NCBI GenBank assembly: GCA_038230515.1
Contig: JBBRND010000018.1
Location: 27,352-91,351 of the forward strand
Direction of reading: 5' to 3'
DNA: 64,000 bases
DNA from: JAPLDB01 sp038230515
Lineage (GTDB): Bacteria; Bacteroidota; Bacteroidia; AKYH767-A; 2013-40CM-41-45
In this document: piece after piece, positions 33,473-43,200 of the stretch
Numbering within the stretch: position 1 is the first letter of the stretch
How the letters are laid out: the number at the start of each line of letters is the position of its first letter
The notes under the pieces: generated by a model
What the model saw: only the letters and a program-made list of their open reading frames with translations
Told to the model about the DNA's origin: nothing
Database searches by the model: none
Translations under genes and position numbers: made by a program

Positions 33473-33480
33473 TAAATTTG
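33473..33480 (+). promoter_or_regulatory. -7 promoter box (TAAATTTG) before gldC
   Basis: TAnnTTTG match 22 bases before the gldC ATG, in the 69-bp gap after gldB. gldC may be transcribed on its own as well as with gldB. Confidence 0.4.
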
Positions 33481-33502
33481 CACCCATTCAATATTCGAAC
33501 CC

Positions 33503-33838
33503 ATGAAACAATCAGAAATTAAATTTACCGTTACACTTGACGACCACAAAGTGCCTGAATCTATACAGTGGGAAGCTACTGACAGTGGAGTGGAGGGCAA
33601 GCGCGATTGCAAAGCTACAATGCTTACGGTGTGGGATGCAAAAGAAAACACAACACTCCGCATTGACCTCTGGACAAAAGACATGGCAGTGGATGAGATG
33701 AAGCGTTTTTTCTACGAAAACATGATGACCATGGCAGAAACCTACCAGCGCGCTACCAACGATGCGCACATGTCGCGCGAAATAAAATTGTTTGCGGACA
33801 AGTTTGCAAAGGAAACGGAGTTGTTCAAAACCTCATGA
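33503..33838 (+). CDS. gldC: Gliding motility protein GldC
   Basis: 111 residues, the family length. No signal peptide. SEIKFTVTLDDHKVPESIQWEA, LRIDLWTKDMAVDEMKRFFYENM and SREIKLFADKFAKETELF match GldC throughout. In F. johnsoniae gldC lies beside gldB, and mutants glide poorly; the protein is cytoplasmic and its mechanism unknown. It lies 69 bp after gldB and ends at a terminator at 33838-33880. Confidence 0.93.
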   Translation: MKQSEIKFTVTLDDHKVPESIQWEATDSGVEGKRDCKATMLTVWDAKENTTLRIDLWTKDMAVDEMKRFFYENMMTMAETYQRATNDAHMSREIKLFADKFAKETELFKTS

Positions 33839-33880
33839 AGCCGGAAAAAAAACTTGTGCACTAAAGCGGCTTTCTTTTTT
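33838..33880 (+). terminator. Terminator of gldC
   Basis: AAGCCG (33838-33843) pairs with CGGCTT (33867-33872) and is followed by TCTTTTTT. The stem starts at the stop codon and the loop is long (23 bases). Confidence 0.6.
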
Positions 33881-33895
33881 ATTGGAAAAAAGTTG

Positions 33896-35638
33896 CTATG
33901 AGAGTTTAATTCCCAGTTCCCTTAGCTGCTGTTCAGAAATTTTGGAAGGAGAATCTATCATCACATCTCTTCCCGCATTGTTTTTCGGGAAAGCAATGTA
34001 ATCGCGGATGCTGTCGCTGCCGCCAAACATGGTGCACAGGCGGTCGAAACCAAAAGCAATGCCGCCATGCGGAGGCGCACCATATTCAAAAGCATTCATC
34101 AAAAAGCCGAACTGGTTTCGTGCATCTTCAGGAGTGAAGCCAAGCACAGCAAACATTTTTTGCTGAAGTTCTTTGTTGTGAATGCGGATAGAGCCGCCAC
34201 CAATTTCTGTTCCGTTAATCACGAGGTCATACGCATTCGCGCGCACCGCACCCGGGTTTGTATCAAGTAGGGAAATATCTTCCGGCTTGGGTGATGTAAA
34301 AGGATGGTGCATGGCAAACCATCTTTTATTTTCTTCATTATACTCAAGCAACGGAAAGTCGAAAACCCACAGTGCTTTGTATTCACCTGCTTTGCGCAGG
34401 CCAAGGCGGTTTCCCATTTCCAGACGAAGCTCGCTCATTGCTTTGCGTGTTTTAGTTTCGGCTCCGGCAAGAAGCAAAATCAAATCTCCCTGCTGCCCTC
34501 CACATTGAGTAAACCATTTCTGCTGATCCTCGGCAGTATAAAATCTATCTACAGAAGATTTAAAAGTTCCATCTGCATTCCATCGTGCGTAAATCAATCC
34601 GCTCATTCCTATTTGCGGACGCTTAACCCATTCGGTTAATTCATCTAATTGCTTGCGCGTATACTCAGCACAACCTTTTGCACAAATTGCAACTACGAGT
34701 TCAGCATCATCAAGCACTTTGAAATTTTTTCCTTTCACCAGGTCATTCATCTCAACCAGTTTCATTTCAAAACGAATGTCGGGCTTGTCGTTGCCGTAGT
34801 GTTTCATTGAATCAGCATAACTCATGCGCGGCAGAGTACCTATGTCAACTCCCCTTACTAATTTGAAAAGATGTTGTGTTAATCCTTCAAACATTTGCAG
34901 AATATCTTCCTGCTCTATGAAACTCATCTCACAATCTATCTGTGTAAACTCGGGCTGGCGGTCAGCACGCAAATCCTCATCACGAAAACATTTTACGATC
35001 TGGTAGTAGCGATCCATTCCTGCCACCATTAGCAACTGCTTAAATGTTTGCGGTGATTGCGGCAGCGCATAAAACTCTCCTAGGTTCATTCGCGAAGGCA
35101 CCACAAAATCGCGCGCACCTTCAGGAGTTGATTTGATAAGTACAGGAGTCTCTATCTCACAAAAGTTTTGTGCGCATAAATAGTTGCGCGCTTCAGATGC
35201 AACGTGCGCGCGAAGCAGCAGTGCATCTTTCACAGGATTTCTCCGGATGTCGAGGTAGCGGTACCTCATCCGCAACTCGTCACCTCCATCGGTGTTTTCT
35301 TCAATGGTAAATGGAGGAAGAATGGACGTATTCAGTACATCCAGTTGCTCAACAATGATCTCCACATCGCCCGTACTCATCTTCGCATTCTTATTACTCC
35401 GCTCAGCAACCGTTCCACTAACTTTGATTACAAACTCACGCCCAAGTTTGCGTGCCTGTTCGCATAATGCAGAATTGGTATCCATATTGAAAACAAGCTG
35501 CGTGATTCCGTAGCGGTCGCGCAAATCAGTAAAAGTCATTCCTCCGAGATTGCGCGATCGCTGCAGCCATCCGGAAAGCATTACTTTTTTCCCGGCATCT
35601 TTTATTGTGAGTTCACCGCAGGTGTGAGTACGAAGCAT
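33896..35638 (-). CDS. aspS: Aspartate--tRNA ligase
   Basis: 580 residues, the bacterial-type length. N-terminal OB-fold (1-105: HTCGELTIKDAGKKVMLSGW), class II catalytic core with motif 2 FRDEDLRADRQPEFTQIDCEM and motif 3 GGIAFGFDRLCTMFGG, and the bacterial GAD insertion domain between them (about 290-410). It charges tRNA-Asp with aspartate in the cytoplasm. Whether it also charges tRNA-Asn is not decided here. Divergent from tadA. Confidence 0.97.
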   Translation of the reverse strand: MLRTHTCGELTIKDAGKKVMLSGWLQRSRNLGGMTFTDLRDRYGITQLVFNMDTNSALCEQARKLGREFVIKVSGTVAERSNKNAKMSTGDVEIIVEQLDVLNTSILPPFTIEENTDGGDELRMRYRYLDIRRNPVKDALLLRAHVASEARNYLCAQNFCEIETPVLIKSTPEGARDFVVPSRMNLGEFYALPQSPQTFKQLLMVAGMDRYYQIVKCFRDEDLRADRQPEFTQIDCEMSFIEQEDILQMFEGLTQHLFKLVRGVDIGTLPRMSYADSMKHYGNDKPDIRFEMKLVEMNDLVKGKNFKVLDDAELVVAICAKGCAEYTRKQLDELTEWVKRPQIGMSGLIYARWNADGTFKSSVDRFYTAEDQQKWFTQCGGQQGDLILLLAGAETKTRKAMSELRLEMGNRLGLRKAGEYKALWVFDFPLLEYNEENKRWFAMHHPFTSPKPEDISLLDTNPGAVRANAYDLVINGTEIGGGSIRIHNKELQQKMFAVLGFTPEDARNQFGFLMNAFEYGAPPHGGIAFGFDRLCTMFGGSDSIRDYIAFPKNNAGRDVMIDSPSKISEQQLRELGIKLS

Positions 35639-35678
35639 GGTTTTAAATTAAGGCGCGAAACTAATCAACCGCTCTGCC

Positions 35679-35707
35679 TTTGCCAAAAGAGGTTTTTAGT
35701 AGTATTG
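35679..35707 (+). promoter_or_regulatory. Promoter of tadA (TTTG-N17-TAGTATTG)
   Basis: TTTG at 35679-35682 and TAGTATTG at 35700-35707, one base off the -7 consensus, 16 bases before the tadA ATG. Confidence 0.4.
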
Positions 35708-35723
35708 CGAAAAAGAAACTCCG

Positions 35724-36167
35724 ATGGACTTCAACACCGATCAATATTATATGCGAGAAGCAATTAAGGAAGCACAGAAGGCATTGGAAGATGATGAGGT
35801 GCCTATTGGGGCAGTTATTGTATGCAGAAATAAAATTATTGCCCGAGGATTCAATCTCACAGAGAAACTGATTGATGTAACCGCTCATGCGGAGATGCAG
35901 GCGTTTACTGCAGCCTCAAATTTTCTCGGAGGAAAGTACCTTGGGGAATGCATTCTCTACGTAACTATTGAGCCATGCGTTATGTGTGCTGGCGCAAGTT
36001 ACTGGACGCAAATCGGAAAAATTGTTTATGGCGCGCGCGATGAGAAGCGGGGATTTCTTTTGGTGAATAAAAAAATTCTTCATCCGCGCACTGTACTTGT
36101 TGGTGGAGTGCTCGAAGACGAATGTGCAATGATGATAAAAGATTTTTTTAAGAAGAAAAGAAAGTAG
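35724..36167 (+). CDS. tadA: tRNA-specific adenosine deaminase
   Basis: 147 residues. Zinc and catalytic residues His55 and Glu57 (HAE) and Cys85, Cys88 (PCVMC), with DDEVPIGAVIV at the start of the fold and YGARDEKRG after the second motif, as in TadA. It deaminates the wobble adenosine of tRNA-Arg(ACG) to inosine. A guanine or cytosine deaminase would differ in the C-terminal part. It ends 20 bp from the convergent response regulator gene. Confidence 0.92.
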   Translation: MDFNTDQYYMREAIKEAQKALEDDEVPIGAVIVCRNKIIARGFNLTEKLIDVTAHAEMQAFTAASNFLGGKYLGECILYVTIEPCVMCAGASYWTQIGKIVYGARDEKRGFLLVNKKILHPRTVLVGGVLEDECAMMIKDFFKKKRK

Positions 36168-36187
36168 CGTAGAAAAAAATTGAAGTA

Positions 36188-36625
36188 TCAAGAAAAATGT
36201 GGAGAAACAGTTTTTGTTTCTTCACCTAACTTGTTCAATTGCCGAAGAGAATCCTGAGTTAACGGTTTTTCCAATTGTCCGAAAATAAATTTGTTCTGCA
36301 ACACTCGCTCAAGTTTCTCCTGCTTCTGAAAAACGGAAAGTACCACAATTTTCGTTTTGTTTAGAATAAAATCGGGAAGTGTCTTGAATGTCTCGATAAA
36401 ATCATACCCATCCATGCCTGGCAAGTGCATATCAAGAAGAATTAATTCGGGTGCCTGTGCTTCATTCATTACTTCATTTTTTAAAAAGTCCACTGCTTCC
36501 TCGGCCGTGGAAATAATAGTAACATGCGAAGCAAAATGAGTAAGCTCCATCAACCTGCGGTTTACGAGAACATCAATCTCGCTGTCGTCAATCAATAGGA
36601 CGTGACTGAAAGTATAATCGTTCAT
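36188..36625 (-). CDS. Single-domain response regulator
   Basis: 145 residues, CheY-like receiver only. Asp13-Asp14 (LLIDDSEID), phosphoacceptor Asp65 (LILLDMHLPGMDGYDF), and the switch Lys in LEKPLT. A short polar C-terminal tail. Paralogous to 29460 and 36678. No kinase is encoded nearby, so its partner lies elsewhere in the genome. Confidence 0.9.
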   Translation of the reverse strand: MNDYTFSHVLLIDDSEIDVLVNRRLMELTHFASHVTIISTAEEAVDFLKNEVMNEAQAPELILLDMHLPGMDGYDFIETFKTLPDFILNKTKIVVLSVFQKQEKLERVLQNKFIFGQLEKPLTQDSLRQLNKLGEETKTVSPHFS

Positions 36626-36677
36626 CAGAAAATGAGTAAGATAGGATCTGGTAAATGTAGCTAAAATCCTTCATTGA

Positions 36678-37076
36678 TCAAATGTTGAGGGCGCTGAGTA
36701 CTTCTGCGTTTAGCGGCTTGTTCAGAAAGCGTTTTACATACTTATTCTGATTGGCGCGGTTGAGATCTTTAAAACTATCGCTGGTGGAGAGCATCACGAT
36801 CTTGCATTTTGATTTTACTGCATCCGGAAGTTTATCGAACTCATCCAGAAAACCGAAGCCATCCATGTAAGGCATCATTATGTCGAGAAAAATAAGATCA
36901 GGAACCTGATCCGGAGAGCCAAAATTATTTTTGAGGTAAGAAAGTGCGCTTTGAGCAGAAGAGTGAACAGTAGCACTTTCTGCAAAGTTATCACTCTCTA
37001 CTAATTTCTTATTAATGAAGTTGTCGAGTTCATTGTCGTCAATCAACATGACGAGAGAATATTTAAGCATACTCAT
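36678..37076 (-). CDS. Single-domain response regulator
   Basis: 132 residues, CheY-like receiver only: Asp13-Asp14 (LIDDNELDNF), Asp65 (LIFLDIMMPYMDGFGF), Lys in FLNKPLN. It resembles the gene at 29460 strongly (DDNxxDNFIN, FLDxxMPxMDGFGFLxE, LNKPL). Upstream of and in the same direction as 36188 with a 52-bp gap, so possibly cotranscribed. Confidence 0.9.
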   Translation of the reverse strand: MSMLKYSLVMLIDDNELDNFINKKLVESDNFAESATVHSSAQSALSYLKNNFGSPDQVPDLIFLDIMMPYMDGFGFLDEFDKLPDAVKSKCKIVMLSTSDSFKDLNRANQNKYVKRFLNKPLNAEVLSALNI

Positions 37077-37173
37077 TTTTGAATTTTATGATCTGACAAA
37101 GCTACTTGAACACCTTACAAGAAAATGTATCTGCATCATAAAATATCAACACCAAGTATTAAGAATCTGAATT

Positions 37174-37210
37174 TTTAAAAAGCACCGGACAAAAAAAACT
37201 GCCCGGTGTT
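37174..37210 (-). terminator. Terminator of the FN3-phosphoesterase gene
   Basis: On the minus strand CACCGG pairs with CCGGTG around a T-rich loop and is followed by CTTTTTAAAAA; about 75 bases past the stop at 37284. Confidence 0.65.
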
Positions 37211-37283
37211 CTCTCCTCATGATATATAAAATTTATTTCAATAATTTTTTTTGGAGACATTGCTTTGAGTAAACTTGATTTTC

Positions 37284-40061
37284 CTATTCAATAACTACTA
37301 TCTTTTTCAGATATTTTTTATCATCTACCGTCATTTCAAGAAAATAAACTCCTTTGCTCATACGTAATTCAGTCGCAGAAAATGAAATGTTGTGAAATCC
37401 TTTTCCGCTTTGCGTGAGGATTTGGTTTTCAATTTTCTGTCCAAGACTATTATAAATAATAAAACTTGAAGTCGAATTCTCCTCAAGTGTATATTCCACG
37501 TTGATCACATCATTGGAAGGATTCGGGAAAATATTCCACTGTAATTCGCCAGCATGAATATTCTCTGATTCTCTATATCCGTTCAACCAGGATCCATGCA
37601 TAGCAGAGGCACTTGCAGCATTCCCTGCATGTGATGTGCCATACATATCTTCTATTGTGCGAAGCAAGTTGTAAAAATTGTATGTAGTTGAAACTTGACC
37701 GGACTTCACCATTTGTCCGGTAAAAATGGTTACGATACGATTGCTGTAACTACCATTATCTTCATCGAATATAAGAATGAACAAACTGTTATGCGTTTTA
37801 GCCCATTGCACATATCCATCTAGATTATTATGAAACCACGTATCGCCTGCCGATATTGTACCGTCATGCATATCATAATCCATATCAGGTACAACATAAC
37901 TCACAGTAGGCAATGTTGTATAGTTTGTCGGGAATGCTGTGAAAGGTTGATTGAGCGTAGAAGAAACCTGGTTCGTCCCTGTGCCCATCCAGTTTGCAAG
38001 TGGGTTGTGCTTACGTACATATTTTCCTGAAGAGAAAGCATCAGATCCTACACTTGGCAAGGTTTGTGAAAAAGTAATAAAAGTTTTACCTGCGTTGATT
38101 AGCTCGCGCGCGAGATTCGGAGTAGTGAAATGAGAAGAAGGTAGATTGTCATTGGTAATGCCCTGGTTGCTTCCGGAGAAAAAATCCAAATAATCTGGCT
38201 GACTTGGATGTTCTATGGCGTACATTTGGGTGAAGGAGGCACTCATACCATCGCTAGCAAGTGCATTAATGTAAGGGGCAGAAGAACTTCCGATAATCTG
38301 CGAGTATCCATGATTTTCTTCAACCAGAATTACGATGTGATCAGGAATCGGAATAGAAGTTGTACCAGAGGTGGTGAAAGTGAAAGAAGAACTCCACGAA
38401 GAAGAATTTCCTGAACATGCTGTCTGTACCTGAAACTCATAGTTAGTAGCAGCAGTCAAACTTGAAACAGATTTTGAAGTGGAAGTTGAAGTAGTCGAAG
38501 TCCAGGAACCAGCGCCAACAATTCTATATTGAATGTTGTAACTAACTGCTCCGTTCACCGCTGTCCAGTTTAACGTTGCTCCGGATGAAGTGATGGAAGT
38601 AGAAGACAAACCAGTCGGAGTTGAACAAGTCGGAACTTGAGTCGTAAAAGTTGAGGAAGAACTCCATGAAGAGCTACCACCACCACAAACCGTTTGAATC
38701 TGGAATTCATAATTCGTTCCTGAAGTCAGCCCTGAAATTGATTTTGAAGTAGAAGTGGATGTTGAAGATGTCCATGATCCGGTTCCAACAATTCTGTACT
38801 GAATATTGTAACTCATTGCTCCAGTTCCAGCCGTCCATAATAAAGTTGCTCCGGTCGTTGTAACAGATGAAGAAGTTAATCCAGTTGGAGTACTGCAACT
38901 TGTACTGCCTGTATTGAATGCCAAGGTTGAACTGTACGATCCTGATTGCCCTCCATTACAATATGTTCGAATCAACCATGAATAATTAGTGTTAGACGAA
39001 AGCCCATTTAATGTAGTACTTGCAGCAGTACCCGGAGTAATTATTTTATATGATATAGCATTTGGCAAAGAGGTTACAAAATACCTCAAAAGAAAACTAT
39101 CGCACGAAACGGTATTCCAGTTTAGCTTTGCGGAAGAGGAAGTGATATTGGTTGTAGATAATCCTGAAATTAGAGAGCACGATGTGTAAAAGGTCGAGCT
39201 TGCACTCCAAGAGGAGTTACCACTGCCACAAACTGTTTGCAATTGAAATTCGTACAAACTTCCAGCCGTTAACCCAGAAATTGACTTCGTGGTAGTTGTT
39301 GATGTAGTAGAAGTCCATGATGTAGTTCCCGTAATTCTGTACCGGATATTATAGCTTGCTCCACCTCCTGCGCCCCAGTTCAATGTGGCACTTGTTGTGG
39401 TAATCGAGGATGCTGATAATCCTGAAGGCGGAAGACAAGGACCTGAAGCAGTTGTAAAAATAAGAGTATTTGAATACGTTCCTGATTGTCCTCCGGAACA
39501 GTATGTCCGAATCAACCATGAATAGTTAGTGCTTGATACTAAACCTGTAATGGTTGTGTTAGTTGCTGTGCCAGGTTTAATTATTTTGTAGGCAATATTG
39601 CCTGGTAATGAAGTAACAAAATACCTCAGAAGAAAACTATCGCATGAAGTACTACCCCAATTAAGCGTTGCTGATACATCGCTGATACTAGTTGTGGATA
39701 ACGCTGATGGCACTGCACATAATGTTGAGAAGGTTAATAGAGAACTATAAGACGAGGTACTTCCACTACAGTTAGTAAGTACCTTCCATTCATATAATGT
39801 TCCTCCTGTAAGTCCTGTAAGTACTGCAGCATTTGGTGTAACAGTAACATTTGTCCAACTCGAAGACCCATAAACGTGGTAATGCGCTTTATAACTCAAA
39901 GCTCCGCTAACTGAACCCCAGTTGAGCGTTGCACCAGTTGATGAGATCGATGACGTTGATAGCCCTGCTGGTGTGGTGCAAGCAAATATCTGCGTTGAAG
40001 TGCATGTTAAACTAAATAATGCAATTGAAAATCCTACTAAAATTTTTCCTTGTAAAATCAT
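37284..40061 (-). CDS. Secreted FN3-repeat phosphoesterase (acid phosphatase-like) with T9SS sorting domain
   Basis: 925 residues. A signal peptide, six fibronectin type III repeats (about 28-565) of two alternating kinds: one has SYNIxYR, the other SCDSFLLRYFVTSLP. The catalytic domain (about 570-840) belongs to the phosphoesterase family of phospholipase C and acid phosphatases: VILVEENHGYSQIIG, EHPSQPDYLDFFSG, VVPDMDYDMHDG and FDEDNGS are the metal and active-site segments. A type A sorting domain (WNIFPNPSNDVINVEY to KKIVVIE) ends it. It probably hydrolyses phosphate esters at the cell surface; the substrate is unknown. The FN3 array may act as a stalk. Confidence 0.88.
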   Translation of the reverse strand: MILQGKILVGFSIALFSLTCTSTQIFACTTPAGLSTSSISSTGATLNWGSVSGALSYKAHYHVYGSSSWTNVTVTPNAAVLTGLTGGTLYEWKVLTNCSGSTSSYSSLLTFSTLCAVPSALSTTSISDVSATLNWGSTSCDSFLLRYFVTSLPGNIAYKIIKPGTATNTTITGLVSSTNYSWLIRTYCSGGQSGTYSNTLIFTTASGPCLPPSGLSASSITTTSATLNWGAGGGASYNIRYRITGTTSWTSTTSTTTTKSISGLTAGSLYEFQLQTVCGSGNSSWSASSTFYTSCSLISGLSTTNITSSSAKLNWNTVSCDSFLLRYFVTSLPNAISYKIITPGTAASTTLNGLSSNTNYSWLIRTYCNGGQSGSYSSTLAFNTGSTSCSTPTGLTSSSVTTTGATLLWTAGTGAMSYNIQYRIVGTGSWTSSTSTSTSKSISGLTSGTNYEFQIQTVCGGGSSSWSSSSTFTTQVPTCSTPTGLSSTSITSSGATLNWTAVNGAVSYNIQYRIVGAGSWTSTTSTSTSKSVSSLTAATNYEFQVQTACSGNSSSWSSSFTFTTSGTTSIPIPDHIVILVEENHGYSQIIGSSSAPYINALASDGMSASFTQMYAIEHPSQPDYLDFFSGSNQGITNDNLPSSHFTTPNLARELINAGKTFITFSQTLPSVGSDAFSSGKYVRKHNPLANWMGTGTNQVSSTLNQPFTAFPTNYTTLPTVSYVVPDMDYDMHDGTISAGDTWFHNNLDGYVQWAKTHNSLFILIFDEDNGSYSNRIVTIFTGQMVKSGQVSTTYNFYNLLRTIEDMYGTSHAGNAASASAMHGSWLNGYRESENIHAGELQWNIFPNPSNDVINVEYTLEENSTSSFIIYNSLGQKIENQILTQSGKGFHNISFSATELRMSKGVYFLEMTVDDKKYLKKIVVIE

Positions 40062-40290
40062 ATCATTTAAATTTTAAGTTAGAAGAAACTGAATATTAAG
40101 CACGACTTCAAAGGTGTTAAGTCTCTAAAATCGTTTCTTGCCTTGCAAAACGAAGGAATTATTCAAGTTAAGTAAATGTAAAGGACAAAAAAGATTCTGT
40201 AGAAAAATTGACTTAGTAAGTCGTTTTTATGACTTCATTAAATCGATAGAATTCTATAGCTATTTTGAAGCAAAAAACAACACAAAATTT

Positions 40291-43200
40291 TTATTGTCCA
40301 ATCATCATCCGAAGTCCTTCACTGTGCGCACTAAATTCAGGCGCATATACGCACTGAACATTGGTAATTCCATTTGAAAAATTTCCCTGCTGAGAAGCAC
40401 GAAGCGGGTACTCGAATATATAAGTTCCCTTTGGTAGATAAGAGAAGAAAAAATCTGTGGAGGCATCATGAGTACTTTCATAATAACCAAGTCCATCCTG
40501 CCATTTGTAAGATGAAAAAACATTCTCCGGTTCCAGACCTGAAGCGCGCATGTCTTTCATTACTACATATTCCATGTCACGATCAACGCGCAACTCAATG
40601 CGGACTTTTATTCTGTCACCAACTTTTATTTGAGAAGACTCAGTTACGGGAACAATAATTTTTCCTGACGAAGAATTCTGTTCGAGAAAAGTTTTCTTCT
40701 CCAGTTTAAGGGGTGTTTCATGCGCTGTAATTTTATCGAGCCGCTCAAAATATTGCCAGTACAATGCTCCCCAGGCAGGCGCGTCATTTTTGTTTATCAC
40801 TTTTACCTCACCCATCTCCGGCTTGATATCACTACCGGTCCAGGATGTTTTGAAATAACCCGTACCCGCTTCCACTTTCAGTTCCGGATTTGAAGACGGA
40901 TTTATTTTTTCTTTTCCGATGGTAATTTCTGTGGGTGATGATTGGGAAAGAAAATCTGTTCCCTGAAGCAGCAATGCGTAACATGCTTCAGCAGTTGCTT
41001 TCGTTGTCTTCCAATCATTGGTTTGTTTGTTCTTTAGGAGCCAGCGCTGCATCTCATCAACAGTTTGCTGGTCGTTTGCAACATCATGAAATGCTTCAAT
41101 CAACAACGATTGAGTTTCGATAGAAGCCATTGCCCAGTGATATCCACCGGAATTATTTTTCCAATAGCGACCGAGTTCTTCGTTGTATTGCGAATTTTCT
41201 TTCAATGATTTAATCACACCTGATGCTACAATCTTTTCATCATTTCTGAAAAGTGACAAGGAAATCATTGCCTGCATATATTCGTTGTTCTCCAACCAAT
41301 ATTTTTTTGTCTGTGATAAATAATAATCAAATGCTTTTCTGAATGCGCCTTCTACCTGAATGTTTTTGAAAAAACTTCTTGCATACAAATAGTGAATCTG
41401 AATATCGCTGAGGTTATTTTTAGTCAGATCAACTTTCATGGAGAGGAGATTCTGATAATCTTCATCCATTCTTCTGTCGAGGTATTGAACCGCCTGCTTC
41501 ACCATGTCCCATGTCGTTTCATTCTCGCGAACTGACTTTACTCCGAGATGATCGAGATGTCCGAATCCTTCAACAATATATTGAGTGATGTAGCGGTCGT
41601 CAGGCATTCCGTCAAACCACGGCCATGAACCATCAGGGTTTTGTTTCTTCTTCAGTTTGAACAAGGCACTTTGCAATTCATTCGACATTTTATTCAGATC
41701 AAAAAGAAGCGCCACTCTTTTCTTCCGCTCACTTTCATCTTTTGCATCCATTACCCATGGAGTTTGTTCAAGCATTGCAGATTTCAGTTCCTGGTTCTTT
41801 TCCAGATTGGATAAAAAGGATTCCGGTGATTGTGTCTTCCATGATTCAAACACTGCTTTTATTTTCGGATTTGAATTCACGATGTGCGATGCAATGGCGT
41901 TGGAGTAGTAGCGAGAAAAAATCTGTTCCGAACATTCATAAGGATATTCCATCAGGTAAGGTAATGCCTGTATTGCATACCATGCAGGATTACTCGTAAA
42001 CTCCAAAGTGAGTTTGTGATTTTGTAAAGTAGAGGAAATATTATTACGGAACTTGTCGAATGAAAATGTTTTCGTCTGCTTGCTGTTTACTGCTAGAGGA
42101 AATGATTCTGTAACCAACATCCGGTTTGTCAAAACAGGAATTACCTGTTCTTCTCCATCTGTAAATCTGCCTGACTTTGCGGTTACTCTATACTTTATTG
42201 CACTGATTCCTTCCGGAATAATAAGCGACCAATTCACATTTGTATTTCCTCCTTTGATAATACTAAATGCAAATGATGAATCTGCTTTCAAAATTTTTGA
42301 TGTTATATTTCCATTGGTCAGTGGGTCGTAAAATGAAAGTACAGCAGTTCCGCTCATCGAAGTGTCTGAAAGGTTCGTAATTTTCGAAGGGAACGTGATA
42401 GTATCTCCTTCACGCAAAAAGCGAGGAGCATTCGGTACCACCATTAATTCTTTTTGTGTCACAATTTCTTTTTCTAATGTTCCACTCTCTAATTCTTTTG
42501 TATGCGCTAATCCCATAAACTTCCAACGAGTAAGCGCGTCGGGCAGGGTAAATGAAAAAACAATTTCATTCTTTTCGTTTGTTACAAGTGAAGGATAGAA
42601 GAAAGCTGTTTCAGAGAAATTTGTTCTTGTCTGAATTGTTACCTGCACAGAATGATTTTTTTCTTTGGTTACTGTCGAGTCGGCAACTGTTTCTATTTTA
42701 TCTCCTGCTTTACTTTCATCTTTGTCTTCCGATTCCTTCTTCAATATCGGAGCACGGCTTTCTGCCGCCTGCATCCCTTCGTTAGTCATCATCATCTCAT
42801 CCCTGTAATAACCTCCCCCGGGTGAATAGCCAAACCAGTTCAACTCATCATACGTTCTGAAATTTACTGGCGGCACCTCATTCCAATCCTTTGCAAAGTT
42901 GGCTGACGATACACTCGTGAATCCAGTGCCGGATTGAAAACTAAGCGTGCTGAAATTGGGATTCCATACACTGAAATCCCACTTGTTTGGAGCAAAGGCA
43001 TCAAGTGATGCATCATACATACTCACCATCATTTCAGCGGCAATCTTGTCAGAAAATTTTCCATGCAGTTTCAGTCTCCATTCTTCTTTTGCTCCGGGCA
43101 ATAATTTATCCCGGAATGTTTCAAAAGAAAAATCAATGTCTTTATTACTCCACGGCACTGTAACAAGTTGATCAATTTTGTAAAAACGACTTTGCTTAAC

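Noticed and set aside
29933..33838. nadE, gldB and gldC as one operon
   Set aside because: nadE is on the opposite strand and a separate minus-strand OMP gene with its own terminator lies between.
40062..40290. Palindromes ATAGAATTCTAT (40246-40257) and GACTTAGTAAGTC (40210-40222) as terminators or operators
   Set aside because: Short, AT-rich, without a T-run on the needed side and with no second copy near another gene.
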